The notes under the pieces: model-generated | Databases searched by the model: none | What the model saw: only the letters and a program-made list of their open reading frames with translations | What the model was told of the DNA's origin: nothing | Translations under genes and position numbers: made by a program | Source: Devosia sp. Root436 | GTDB lineage: Bacteria > Pseudomonadota > Alphaproteobacteria > Rhizobiales > Devosiaceae | Direction of reading: 5' to 3' | NCBI RefSeq assembly: GCF_001426345.1 | Contig: NZ_LMEM01000001.1 | Span: 283,700-347,699 of the forward strand | DNA length: 64,000 bases | In this document: piece by piece, positions 38,012-46,401 of the stretch | Layout of the letters: every line of letters begins with the position of its first letter | How positions within the stretch are numbered: the stretch's first letter is position 1

Positions 38012-39080
38012 CGGGGCCACCGTTCTGCCCGAGATAGAGGGTGCTGGCCTTGTACTTGGCCACGCCATAGCGGACCAGCACGCCCACAATGGCGGCCAGC
38101 GGCACGGCCAGCAGCAGCCCGACAAAGCCGAACAGCGCGCCAAAGGCCAGCAGCGCGAACATCAGCCAGACTGGGTTGATGTTGATCGAGCCGCCCACGA
38201 GCTTGGGATAGAGGATATTGCCCTCGATGAACTGCCAGCCCAGGAAAATGGCGCAGACGCCGACCACCATCCAGTAATTGGGCCAGAACTGCACGATGGC
38301 GATGCCGACCGACAGGGCGAAGCCGATGGCGAAGCCGACGAACGGAATAAAGCTGAGCAGCCCGCCGATCAGTCCGACGGCAAGCCCGAAATTGAGCCCG
38401 ATCAGGCTGAGCGCCGTGGCATAATAGGCCGCGTCGATCAGCAGCACACCGCCCTGCCCCCGGATGACGCCGGCCATGGACTTGTCGATATCGCCCAGGA
38501 TCTGGTTGATCTCGGGGCGATGCTCGCGTGGCAGCAGGCCCTGCAGGCCGCGAACCATGCCCTCCCAGTCGAGCAGCAGGTAGAAGGCCACCACCGGGGT
38601 CAGCAGCGTGAAGCCGATGACGCCGGCGCCAGTCAGGCCGATATTGACCAGTTCGGCGGGGATAGTGGCGATGAAACCGAGTGCCTGGGTCGCCATGTCG
38701 TTGATGCCGGCCTGCAATTGCGCGGCGCGCTGCGGGCCCAGCCATTCGTTGATTTCCGGCGACCATTTGGTGATCAGCGCCTGCAGGTCGCTGACATAGC
38801 CGGGCAGCCGCTGGATCAGCCCGATGATCTGCTGGCCGATCAACGGCACGAACATGAAGAACAGGCTGACAAAGATGGTGATGACGCTGAGCAGCACCAC
38901 CGCCGTCGCCCACCCCCGGCTGAATCGCCACTGCTGGAGCTGATTGACCAGCGGGTTGAGCAGATAGGCCAAGGCCGCGCCGACAACGAAGGGTAGCAGG
39001 ATACCGCGGAACAGCCAGAGCAGCAGTACCAGTACGACCAGGAAGGTGGTCCAGATCAGCACTTGATTTCGGAGTGTCAT
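37989..39080 (-). CDS. AI-2E family transporter (PerM-like permease)
   Basis: A 363-residue membrane protein with about eight helices. It shows QVLIWTTFLVVLVLLLWLF and ILLPFVVGAALAYLLNPLV at the N-terminus, then a soluble stretch, then LTPVVAFYLLLDWEGM and GGLLSFIPFVGFAIGFALSV. The AI-2E/PerM family includes exporters and sodium antiporters of unclear substrate. It overlaps hdaA by 23 bp, a layout repeated in many alphaproteobacteria, and is divergent from purM. Confidence 0.9.
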   Translation of the reverse strand: MTLRNQVLIWTTFLVVLVLLLWLFRGILLPFVVGAALAYLLNPLVNQLQQWRFSRGWATAVVLLSVITIFVSLFFMFVPLIGQQIIGLIQRLPGYVSDLQALITKWSPEINEWLGPQRAAQLQAGINDMATQALGFIATIPAELVNIGLTGAGVIGFTLLTPVVAFYLLLDWEGMVRGLQGLLPREHRPEINQILGDIDKSMAGVIRGQGGVLLIDAAYYATALSLIGLNFGLAVGLIGGLLSFIPFVGFAIGFALSVGIAIVQFWPNYWMVVGVCAIFLGWQFIEGNILYPKLVGGSININPVWLMFALLAFGALFGFVGLLLAVPLAAIVGVLVRYGVAKYKASTLYLGQNGGPDGTPGQP

Positions 39081-39214
39081 GGCGCCGGGCGGCCCTTGCG
39101 TCTGGGTGGTGGAGAAGCTATCAGGCCGTCTAGCTTCCGGCTCCGGGCTTGGCAACCGCCTTGGTCTTCCGGTAACGGCTTTGCGCACGCTTTCCCCACA
39201 CGGTCCCGAGGCCA

Positions 39215-40291
39215 ATGTCCGATCCGCAAAACCTGACATCAAACGGTCTTTCATACAAGCAGGCGGGCGTCGACATCGATGCCGGCAATGCACTCGTTGA
39301 AGCCATCAAGCCCGCTGTGCGCTCGACGCGCCGCCCCGGCGCCGATGGCGAGATCGGCGGCTTCGGCGGATTGTTCGACCTCAAGGCGGCCGGGTTCACC
39401 GACCCGGTGCTGGTCGCCGCCAATGACGGCGTCGGCACCAAGCTCAAGATCGCCATCGATACCGGCAACCATGCCACCATTGGGCAGGACCTGGTGGCCA
39501 TGTGTGTCAACGACATCATCGTGCAGGGCGCCGAGCCGCTGTTCTTCCTCGACTATTTCGCCACCGGCAAGCTCGATGTGGAACAGGGTACCGCTATCGT
39601 CTCCGGCATTGCCGAGGGCTGCCGCATTGCCGGTTGCGCCCTGATCGGCGGCGAAACCGCCGAAATGCCGGGCATGTATCACGGCAAGGACTACGATCTG
39701 GCCGGCTTTGCCGTCGGCGCCGCCGAGCGCGGCACCCTCCTGCCCCGCCCCGATATCGCCGAAGGCGACACCCTGGTCGCCATCGCCTCCTCCGGCGTCC
39801 ATTCCAATGGCTATTCGCTGGTTCGCAAGATCGTCGAACTGAGTGGCATCGATTGGTACATGGACGCCCCCTTCGCGCCCGGCCAGTCGCTGTCCGAAGC
39901 CCTGCTCACGCCCACCCGCATCTATGTGAAACCGCTCCTCGCCGCCCTCAAGGCTGGCATCGGCATCAAGGCGCTGGCCCATATCACCGGTGGCGGCTTC
40001 ATCGACAATATTCCGCGCGTGCTGCCCGATCACCTCGCCGCTCACGTCGATCTCAATGCCTTCACCGTGCCCAAGGTCTTCGGCTGGCTCAGCCATGTCG
40101 GCGGCATGAACGAGCGCGAAATGCTGCGCACCTTCAATTGCGGCGTCGGCATGCTGGTGGCCGTCACGCCCGAGGATGCCGAGAAGCTGGTCGATCAGCT
40201 CACCGCAGCGGGCGAAACCGCCGCCATAGTCGGCAAGCTCACTGCCCGCAGCGGCGAGCCGGTTACCTTCCAGGGCCATCTGGCTCTATGA
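39215..40291 (+). CDS. purM: Phosphoribosylformylglycinamidine cyclo-ligase PurM (AIR synthetase)
   Basis: Makes 5-aminoimidazole ribotide in purine synthesis using ATP. The 358-residue protein has [50 protein letters not shown] and [13 protein letters not shown], all typical of PurM. The stop overlaps the purN ATG (ATGA), so the two are coupled, the usual arrangement. It starts 134 bp from the divergent AI-2E permease start. Confidence 0.97.
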   Translation: MSDPQNLTSNGLSYKQAGVDIDAGNALVEAIKPAVRSTRRPGADGEIGGFGGLFDLKAAGFTDPVLVAANDGVGTKLKIAIDTGNHATIGQDLVAMCVNDIIVQGAEPLFFLDYFATGKLDVEQGTAIVSGIAEGCRIAGCALIGGETAEMPGMYHGKDYDLAGFAVGAAERGTLLPRPDIAEGDTLVAIASSGVHSNGYSLVRKIVELSGIDWYMDAPFAPGQSLSEALLTPTRIYVKPLLAALKAGIGIKALAHITGGGFIDNIPRVLPDHLAAHVDLNAFTVPKVFGWLSHVGGMNEREMLRTFNCGVGMLVAVTPEDAEKLVDQLTAAGETAAIVGKLTARSGEPVTFQGHLAL

Positions 40292-40878
40292 GCCGCAAGC
40301 GCGTCGCCATCCTGATTTCGGGCCGGGGCTCGAACATGTCGGCGCTGATCGCTGCCGCCAAGGCGTCCGACTACCCGGCCGAAATCGTCGGCGTGCTCTC
40401 CAACCGCGCCGCTGCACCAGGCCTCGCCATCGCCGCGGCCGAGGGTATCGCCACCGCCTCGCTGGCGCAGAGCAAGTTTCCCAGCCGCGACATGTTCGAG
40501 GACGTCATGACCCAGACGCTCGAAAGCTGGAATATCGACATCGTCTGCCTGGCCGGCTTCATGCGCATCCTGGGCGAGGATTTTGTCACCCGCTGGCAGG
40601 GCCGGATGATCAACATCCACCCCTCCCTGCTCCCGCTCTACAAGGGTCTGCACACCCACGAACGCGCGCTGGCCGACGGCGCCAAAGTCCACGGCTGCAC
40701 GGTCCACTTCGTCACGCCCGGCCTCGACGAAGGTGCACCGATAATCCAGGCTGAAGTCCCCGTCCTCCCCGGCGACACGCCCGATACCCTCGCGGCGCGT
40801 GTTCTCGTTGAAGAACATCGGATCTACCCTGAAGCGTTGAGGCTGCTGGCAGAAGGCAAAGCCGCAGTCCATCAGTAG
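40288..40878 (+). CDS. purN: Phosphoribosylglycinamide formyltransferase PurN
   Basis: Transfers a formyl group from 10-formyl-tetrahydrofolate to GAR. The 196-residue protein shows [16 protein letters not shown] at the N-terminus, [13 protein letters not shown], the catalytic Asn-His motif [13 protein letters not shown], and the catalytic Asp region [13 protein letters not shown]. Length and order are ordinary. Confidence 0.97.
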   Translation: MSRKRVAILISGRGSNMSALIAAAKASDYPAEIVGVLSNRAAAPGLAIAAAEGIATASLAQSKFPSRDMFEDVMTQTLESWNIDIVCLAGFMRILGEDFVTRWQGRMINIHPSLLPLYKGLHTHERALADGAKVHGCTVHFVTPGLDEGAPIIQAEVPVLPGDTPDTLAARVLVEEHRIYPEALRLLAEGKAAVHQ

Positions 40879-40995
40879 ACCTCTTGGCTCACCATGAGGT
40901 CTCCGGCCATCACCGAATTTGATGCGCCCCATCGTCAAAATCGGTTCGACGCGACTCTGCGCCTCCGCTACAACACGGACAAACGGAGAACATTC

Positions 40996-41886
40996 ATGCC
41001 CCTGCGCTATTGGCTGCTTATCATCCTGCTCGGCGCCGTCTGGGGCTGTTCCTTCCTGTTCAACGCCATCCTGATCCGCGAGATCAGCCCGCTTTGGGTT
41101 TCTGCCGGCCGCGTCACCATCGGCGCTGCCATCTGCTGGGTGTATTTCCTGGCCATGCGCAAGACCCTGCCCAATGACTGGCGCATCTATGCCCAGCTGC
41201 TGGTGCTCGGCATCCTCAATTACGCCATTCCCTTCGCGCTCTTCCCCTTTGCGGAACAGACTGTCGCCAGCGGCATTGTCGGGGTCATCAACGGCCTCAC
41301 CCCCATGAGCACGGTCATCGTCTCCCAGCTTTGGCCGGGTGGCGAAAAGGCTACCTGGAACAAGGTGGCCGGCGTCGCCATCGGCTTTGTCGGTGCGGTC
41401 ATACTGGCTTTGCCCGCTTTGGGCGCGGGCGCCTCGGCCCAGGTCATCGGCCTGCTCGCGGCCATGGGTGCCACGCTCTGCTACGCCCTCACGCTCAACT
41501 ATGCCCGCCGTTTCAAGGATGTCGATTCCGCCGCCGTTGCCACCTGTTCGCTGACAGCCGCGGCGCTATTGTCGATCCCGATCGCCCTGCTGTTCAGCGG
41601 CATTCCGGTCATCACCCGCGCCGAGACCTGGGGTGCCCTCTTTGCCATCGGCACCTTCTCTACCAGCGTCAGCTTCCTGCTGGTCTATTGGCTCCTGCCC
41701 CGCGTCGGCGCCACCAATCTGTCGCTCAACACTTTCATCACCCCCATTTCGGCCATCCTGCTCGGCGTCATGGTGCTGCATGAGCGCCTCGAAGCCGCCC
41801 ATCTGGTTGGCATCGTGGTGATTTTCATCGGCCTCATTTTCATGGATGGCAGGCTGGTCCGGCGTCGGAAGCCGGCGGCCGTCTAA
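40996..41886 (+). CDS. EamA/DMT-superfamily transporter
   Basis: A 296-residue membrane protein with about ten helices in two EamA repeats: IILLGAVWGCSFLFNAILIR in the first and LLAAMGATLCYALTLNYARR in the second. It ends VVIFIGLIFMDGRLVRRR. DMT exporters move metabolites such as amino acids; the substrate is not readable. The ATG at 40996 follows a GGAGAA site, which decides this start over an upstream in-frame ATG at 40894. Confidence 0.9.
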   Translation: MPLRYWLLIILLGAVWGCSFLFNAILIREISPLWVSAGRVTIGAAICWVYFLAMRKTLPNDWRIYAQLLVLGILNYAIPFALFPFAEQTVASGIVGVINGLTPMSTVIVSQLWPGGEKATWNKVAGVAIGFVGAVILALPALGAGASAQVIGLLAAMGATLCYALTLNYARRFKDVDSAAVATCSLTAAALLSIPIALLFSGIPVITRAETWGALFAIGTFSTSVSFLLVYWLLPRVGATNLSLNTFITPISAILLGVMVLHERLEAAHLVGIVVIFIGLIFMDGRLVRRRKPAAV

Positions 41887-41976
41887 ACCGCACTGTCACC
41901 CCCCGCGAAAGCGGAAACCTCTGTTCGCAGGGGAACGACAGAACGGCCCGCCCGTTGCTCCACCAAGGAGCGCACA

Positions 41977-42171
41977 ATGAACCAGCCCAGACCCGACATC
42001 GACCCCAGATCGCCCGACGAGATCGTGCCCCAGCCCGAGCCGGCCCAGCCACAACCCATGGATCCGGTGCCGCCCGGCCCAAAGGAGCTGCCGGTCACCC
42101 CGCCGATCGAAAATCCCACACCCATCAATCCCGAGCTCCCGCCCGAGCCGGGGCATGATCCCAATCCCTAA
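41977..42171 (+). CDS. Small proline-rich acidic protein, unknown function
   Basis: This 64-residue protein is made mostly of Pro, Glu, Asp and Gln (PQPEPAQPQPMDPVPPGP; PELPPEPGHDPNP). It has no signal peptide, no helix-forming stretch and no cysteine, so it is likely disordered. It is preceded by AAGGAG spaced 7 bases from the ATG, which supports translation. Its stop overlaps the convergent osmC stop. I do not recognise the family. Confidence 0.6.
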   Translation: MNQPRPDIDPRSPDEIVPQPEPAQPQPMDPVPPGPKELPVTPPIENPTPINPELPPEPGHDPNP

Positions 42172-42566
42172 GCCTGCGTAACGGTCACCGGAAAGCCGCG
42201 CTGCACCGAATTGCCCACGGTAGAGTCGGCGGCTGCACGGCGGATCAGTTCCGCCACGTCGCCCTGCCCCTCGACGCGCACCACCATCTCGGCGCCGGTC
42301 ACCAGCAGCGGACTGCCTGCCAGGGTAATGGTCACGTCCACCGCAATCGTGTCGATGCTGATGCCCATTGTTTCGGCCATATAGCGCAGGTCGTTGCAGA
42401 AGCAGCCGCCGATGGCGAGCGCAATCATCTGCCCGCCATTGAAGCCCAGCCCCATGCCACCGGCCCGGCCTTCCGCCCGGTCGATGATCACGGTATGCCC
42501 GCCGGCCCAGCCCATCGCCGCCTGAGTGTCCGGCACGTTACGCAGCGAAACACTCATGTTCGGCAT
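42168..42566 (-). CDS. OsmC family protein
   Basis: The 132-residue protein has the OsmC fold signature: GGQMIALAIGGCFCNDLRY with two cysteines around residues 55-57, and a C-terminal AAADSTVGNSVQRGFPV. OsmC/Ohr proteins reduce organic hydroperoxides with cysteine thiols; here the second conserved cysteine of Ohr is not evident, so peroxidase activity is uncertain. It follows the gatB stop by 11 bp on the same strand. Confidence 0.8.
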   Translation of the reverse strand: MPNMSVSLRNVPDTQAAMGWAGGHTVIIDRAEGRAGGMGLGFNGGQMIALAIGGCFCNDLRYMAETMGISIDTIAVDVTITLAGSPLLVTGAEMVVRVEGQGDVAELIRRAAADSTVGNSVQRGFPVTVTQA

Positions 42567-42577
42567 GGTCGGCTCCG

Positions 42578-44077
42578 TTACTCGATCCCGAGCTTCTGCT
42601 TCATCAGGTCGCTCAGTGCCTGCGGATTGGCCTTGCCGCCCGAGGCCTTCATGGCCTGGCCGACGAACCAGCCGATCATGGTCGGCTTGGCCTTGACCTT
42701 CTCGACCTGCTCCGGATTGGCGGCGATGATCTCGTCGACGATCTTCTCGATCGCCCCCATATCGGTCACCTGCTTCATGCCGCGGCGCTCGACGATCTCG
42801 GCCGGCTCGCCCTCGGGCTCCTCGGCGATGATCACCTGCAGCAGGTCCTTGGCGCCCTTGGACGAAATCGTCCCCGACGCGACGAGGTCGACAATACCGG
42901 CAATCTGGCTCGGCTTGAGGTGGGTTTCCCACACCGCCAGCCCCTGGCTGTTGGCAAAGGCTGCAACGTCGGCATTGAGCAGGTTGGCCACGGCCTTGCC
43001 GTCACGCTTACCGCCGCCGAAAGCCACGCAGCTCTCATAATAGTCCGCCGTCTCGCGATCCAGCGTCAGCACCATGGCGTCATAGGCGGTCACGCCATAG
43101 TCGCCCACGAAGCGTGCCTTCTTTTCGTCCGGCAATTCCGGCAGGCCCTCCGCCAGCATGGCGATGAACGCATCATCGAATTCCAGCGGCAGCAGGTCCG
43201 GATCGGGGAAGTAGCGATAGTCATGCGCCTCTTCCTTGCTCCGCATCGAGCGCGTCTCGCCCAGCTTGGGGTCGAACAGCCGTGTCTCCTGGTCGATCAC
43301 GCCACCATCTTCCAGGATGTCGATCTGCCGCCGCGCCTCGTATTCGATGGCCTGGCCGGCAAAGCGGATCGAGTTCACGTTCTTGATCTCGCAGCGCGTA
43401 CCGAATTCGCCGCCCGGCTTGCGCACCGAGACGTTGACGTCTGCGCGCATGGAGCCCTGCTCCATATTGCCGTCGCAGGTGCCCAGATAGCGCAGGATGG
43501 TGCGCAGCTTGCCCAGATATTCCTTGGCCTCCTCGGACGAGCGCAGGTCCGGCTTCGACACGATCTCCATCAGCGCCACGCCGGAGCGGTTCAAATCCAC
43601 GAAGCTCATGTTCGGATGCTGGTCATGGATCGACTTGCCGGCATCCTGTTCCAGATGCAGCCGCTCGATGCCGATCTCGATCTGCCCCTCAGGCATGTCG
43701 AGCAGCACCTTGCCCTCGCCCACGATCGGGTCCTTGAACTGGGATATCTGGTAGCCCTGCGGCAGGTCCGGATAGAAGTAGTTCTTCCGGTCGAACACGC
43801 TCCGCTTGTTGATCGCGGCCTTCAGGCCAAGCCCAGTCCGCACCGCCTGGCGCACGCATTCCTCGTTGATCACCGGCAGCATGCCCGGCATGGCCGCATC
43901 CACGAAGCTGACATTGGAATTGGGCGGATTGCCGAACTCCGTGGAAGACCCCGAGAACAGCTTGCTCTCCGATGTCACCTGGGCATGCACTTCCATGCCG
44001 ATGATGACCTCCCAGTCGCCGGTCGAGCCGGCGATGAAGCTCTTGGGATTGGGCGTGCGCGTGTCGATGAGGGTCAA
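42578..44077 (-). CDS. gatB: Aspartyl/glutamyl-tRNA amidotransferase subunit B
   Basis: GatB holds the kinase site and binds mis-charged Glu-tRNA-Gln or Asp-tRNA-Asn. The 499-residue protein has [33 protein letters not shown]-like [34 protein letters not shown] and a C-terminal YqeY-like tail ([19 protein letters not shown]). gatC and gatA are separate at 46.4-49.1 kb, so the three subunits are split over two loci. Confidence 0.96.
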   Translation of the reverse strand: MTLIDTRTPNPKSFIAGSTGDWEVIIGMEVHAQVTSESKLFSGSSTEFGNPPNSNVSFVDAAMPGMLPVINEECVRQAVRTGLGLKAAINKRSVFDRKNYFYPDLPQGYQISQFKDPIVGEGKVLLDMPEGQIEIGIERLHLEQDAGKSIHDQHPNMSFVDLNRSGVALMEIVSKPDLRSSEEAKEYLGKLRTILRYLGTCDGNMEQGSMRADVNVSVRKPGGEFGTRCEIKNVNSIRFAGQAIEYEARRQIDILEDGGVIDQETRLFDPKLGETRSMRSKEEAHDYRYFPDPDLLPLEFDDAFIAMLAEGLPELPDEKKARFVGDYGVTAYDAMVLTLDRETADYYESCVAFGGGKRDGKAVANLLNADVAAFANSQGLAVWETHLKPSQIAGIVDLVASGTISSKGAKDLLQVIIAEEPEGEPAEIVERRGMKQVTDMGAIEKIVDEIIAANPEQVEKVKAKPTMIGWFVGQAMKASGGKANPQALSDLMKQKLGIE

Positions 44078-44156
44078 TTGAACGTCCTGGGAGGCAAGGC
44101 GAAAGGTAGTATGTGATTACTGGTGTTGCCTCGGCGTTGCAACAGTCACCGGCTTC

Positions 44157-44310
44157 CCTTCTCCCCTCGTGGGAGAAGGTGCCCAAAGGGCGGATGAGGG
44201 GGCTGCAGCGCCATCCACTCGATCCGAAGCATGGGATGACGCAGCACCCCTCACCCTCGAAAATCCTCTGGACGAGGATTTTCTATCCCTCTCCCACAAG
44301 GGAGAAGGGC
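44157..44310. repeat. Palindromic repeat family C (CTTCTCCC/GGGAGAAG arms)
   Basis: CCTTCTCCCCTCGTGGGAGAAGG-type hairpin (GGGAGAAGG arm at 44170-44180) is followed by GGCGGATGAGGGG. Its inverted partner is CCCCTCACCCTC and CTCTCCCACAAGGGAGAAGG at 44250-44310. Partial related arms are near 30262-30285 and 54620-54650. The repeat sits between gatB and an acetyltransferase gene and can fold as paired hairpins. Confidence 0.7.
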
Positions 44311-44316
44311 GCGAGC

Positions 44317-44829
44317 CTAGTCCTCATCCTCGATCTCACCCTCGAATGGGCTCAGTCTTTTCTCCAGATGCACGCTCATGAACGGTTCATGCGCCGCCCG
44401 CCCATCCGGCCGCAGCGCCAATATCCGATAGCCCTGCTTCTCGTAGAACCGAACCGCCCGCACATTGTCGGCCGGTGTTTCGAGCTGTACCCGTTCCGCG
44501 CCTTCGAGCTCCAGCATGCTCTCCATGCGCCGCAGCAGCGTCGAGCCCAGCCCGTGACCCTGCAATTCCGGCATCACGAAAAGAAAGGGAATATAGGCCC
44601 GCCGCGCCGAGCGGGAACACCACGCCACCACGATCCCGTCCACCTCGGCAACGATGATGCGGCTCAGCGTTTCCGCCACCGCCTGCGCCAGCCGGCGCTG
44701 CTCGGCCTGCTTCATGCCCGGTTGCTCGGTCAGCAGCGGAAAAATCCCGCTTTCCCAGGCGCGATAGGCAATATCGGCCAGCCGGCGAGCATCCGATGTC
44801 TCGGCCTTGCGAATGGAAATACCCGCCAT
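44317..44829 (-). CDS. GNAT family N-acetyltransferase
   Basis: A 170-residue acetyltransferase. It has IRKAETSDARRLADIAYRAW at the start, IVVAWCSRSARRAYIPFLFV, and the acetyl-CoA loop MPELQGHGLGSTLLRRMESM near residue 90-107, then VRFYEKQGYRIL. The substrate cannot be predicted. It ends beside the family C repeat, and chorismate mutase precedes it. Confidence 0.87.
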   Translation of the reverse strand: MAGISIRKAETSDARRLADIAYRAWESGIFPLLTEQPGMKQAEQRRLAQAVAETLSRIIVAEVDGIVVAWCSRSARRAYIPFLFVMPELQGHGLGSTLLRRMESMLELEGAERVQLETPADNVRAVRFYEKQGYRILALRPDGRAAHEPFMSVHLEKRLSPFEGEIEDED

Positions 44830-44857
44830 GGTGGCCTCCTTGAGGGACTGATCGCCC

Positions 44858-45205
44858 CTAGCGGCGCCGCGCCGCGATGATGCCCTTCTCGTAGTTGATG
44901 TTCCAGTCGATCAGGGTCCGCCACACAAGTTCGGCCTGATCCTCGTCGAGATCAAGAGCCAAACTGCGGTCGCGGACCTTGGCAATGACGGCCTCGATGC
45001 GGGCGGGGTCGCGCGCTTCATGCGGGTCGGTCTTGATCTGCGCCATGCGCGTCACATAGCGGTGCCGTTCGGCAAACAGGTTGAGCAGCGCATGGTCGAC
45101 GCGGTCGATCTCGATGCGGACGTCGTCCTTGGTTTCGCAGGCTTCGGGCGATTTCGGTGCGGTCACGGCGGGCTTCCAGTCAGTTTTGCTGTTGCTGGTT
45201 TGCAC
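44858..45205 (-). CDS. Chorismate mutase (AroQ type)
   Basis: Converts chorismate to prephenate for phenylalanine and tyrosine. The 115-residue single-domain protein shows the AroQ helix RIEIDRVDHALLNLFAERHRY with the N-terminal Arg, then a Lys-containing loop (AQIKTDPHEARDPAR) and a C-terminal helix RTLIDWNINYEKGIIAARR. The length suits a free-standing enzyme. It lies on the opposite strand from, and about 210 bp from, the yjhX gene. Confidence 0.9.
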   Translation of the reverse strand: MQTSNSKTDWKPAVTAPKSPEACETKDDVRIEIDRVDHALLNLFAERHRYVTRMAQIKTDPHEARDPARIEAVIAKVRDRSLALDLDEDQAELVWRTLIDWNINYEKGIIAARRR

Positions 45206-45298
45206 CGCCCCGGCCGGGATTTCAACCGCCCGTCTTGCGCAATTGGTCTAGGCGGCGCTATCAAACCGTCATGTCTAGTCAGTCCGAGATCGCCTGAA

Positions 45299-45321
45299 GC
45301 CCCGTCCATCCGCGACGGGGC
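45299..45321. terminator. Inverted repeat between chorismate mutase and yjhX
   Basis: GCCCCGTC and GACGGGGC pair around a seven-base loop. It lies in the 211-bp divergent gap with no gene in it. There is no T run, so it may be an operator or stem rather than a terminator. Confidence 0.3.
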
Positions 45322-45416
45322 ATGAATGAACCAGTCGCCCGCCGCGCGTGATGCCGTCGGGAGATTATGTTTGTTCGCGGATCGCTGATCCGCCGCTTAC
45401 AGGCAACTGACTTTCC

Positions 45417-45674
45417 ATGGATATTTCACGAGACGAACAGCGGGTGCTGCACGCCCTGGCTCAGGGTGGCCGCATCGCGCTGCTCAAGACCGAAACCGGC
45501 AAGGTGACCGGCCTTGAATTCTTCAACCGCGACGGCTGGCTGATGAGCAATTGCAGCCTGGTCCTGTTCAGGAAACTCAAGGCCCGCAAGGCCATCAAGT
45601 CATCCGGCGGCCAACCCTACCGCATCACCCGGCGCGGGTTGGAACTGGTGCGGAGCGAGGTGGATAACAGGTAG
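45417..45674 (+). CDS. yjhX: YjhX family protein
   Basis: The 85-residue protein matches the YjhX (UPF0386) family closely: MDISRDEQRVLHALAQGGRI, LVLFRKLKARKAIKS, GQPYRITRRGLELVR and the terminal DNR. E. coli YjhX has been described as a toxin whose partner YjhQ is a GNAT protein. No YjhQ homologue is next to it here; two unrelated-looking GNAT genes are 0.6 and 2.7 kb away. A toxin role is therefore unproven. The gene has its own upstream gap of about 210 bp. Confidence 0.88.
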   Translation: MDISRDEQRVLHALAQGGRIALLKTETGKVTGLEFFNRDGWLMSNCSLVLFRKLKARKAIKSSGGQPYRITRRGLELVRSEVDNR

Positions 45675-45697
45675 CGGCACTCCGCACCCATCCACGG

Positions 45698-45797
45698 TGT
45701 CATTCCGGCGAAGGCCGGAATCCATCCTGAGATGTCTCCACATTCGGTGAGCGTTGATAGACCTCAGGATGGACCCCGGCCTTCGCCGGGGTGACAT
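45698..45797. repeat. REP-like palindromic repeat family A, copy 2
   Basis: Arms TGTCATTCCGGCGAAGGCCG and GGCCTTCGCCGGGGTGACAT surround ATCCATCCTGAGATG and CTCAGGATGG. It lies between yjhX and the convergent small unknown gene at 45837. Confidence 0.85.
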
Positions 45798-45836
45798 CGT
45801 GCACCTTGGGTCCAGCGTGGCCCCACCCTACGTCGT

Positions 45837-46154
45837 CTAGTGCCGCGTAACCTCGCTCAGTGCGGCCGCGATGTGTTCCCATTCACTGCCCACGCTGGCG
45901 GTGGCGCGGCGCTTGCCGGCACGGCGATACCAGTAATCGGCATTGCCCATATCGGCCTCGATCCAGTGCATCAGCGCATGCACCCAGTCGAAAGCCTGCA
46001 CGCCTTCCATGGCCTGGACGATGTTGTGCGCCTGTTCCCATTCGGGACCGACGCGCAGCCCGCCCTTCTTGAGCCACCACAGCGCCTGCAGCGGCTTGCT
46101 CATATCCTTGGGCGGCTCGGACCAGTCGAGCGAAGTGAAGATGTCAGTGGCCAT
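45837..46154 (-). CDS. Conserved-looking small protein of unknown function
   Basis: A 105-residue soluble protein beginning MATDIFTSLDWSEPPKDM. It has many tryptophans and histidines: KPLQALWWLKKGGLRVG, EWEQAHNIVQAMEG, AFDWVHALMHWIEAD, ADYWYRRAGK and EWEHIAAALS. Helices are likely throughout; no membrane segment or metal motif is apparent. I do not recognise the family. The start at 46154 is preceded by AAGGG spaced eight bases; longer in-frame starts at 46220 and 46271 exist. Confidence 0.7.
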   Translation of the reverse strand: MATDIFTSLDWSEPPKDMSKPLQALWWLKKGGLRVGPEWEQAHNIVQAMEGVQAFDWVHALMHWIEADMGNADYWYRRAGKRRATASVGSEWEHIAAALSEVTRH

Positions 46155-46264
46155 CGAAGAAACCCTTGCCGGCCCGGACGCCACGCGTGGCGGCGTCACA
46201 ACCAATTTCAATTTGTGCATTGGGGCCAAATAAGGCGGAATGGTGCGGGGATCAAGTGGGCGCT

Positions 46265-46396
46265 CTGCCACGCCCTCGTGGTTCGAGGCTCGCGAAGAGC
46301 TCCCACCTCACCATGAGGGCTACTGGAAACTCGGTGTATCAACAGCCCTCATGGTGAGGTGCGCTTCTTCAGCGCCTCGAACCACGAGGCGTGGCA
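46265..46396. repeat. Nested palindromic repeat family B, copy 3
   Basis: The outer arm GCCACGCCCTCGTGGTTCGA and its mate CCACGAGGCGTGGCA, which lacks one G, surround inner arms CTCACCATGAGGGCTACT and GCCCTCATGGTGAG. The left module is GGCTCGCGAAGAGCTCCC, the right module GCGCTTCTTCAGCG. It sits between the small unknown gene and the gatA stop. Confidence 0.85.
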
Positions 46397-46401
46397 GGAT
46401 A

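Noticed and set aside
44250-44310. Rho-independent terminator in repeat family C
   Set aside because: Stems are strong, but the arms match the interspersed repeat and no T run follows; called a repeat instead.
45206-45416. Possible small RNA in the chorismate mutase-yjhX gap
   Set aside because: A GCCCCGTC/GACGGGGC stem is present, but there is no T-run terminator, tRNA-like fold or recognised RNA consensus.
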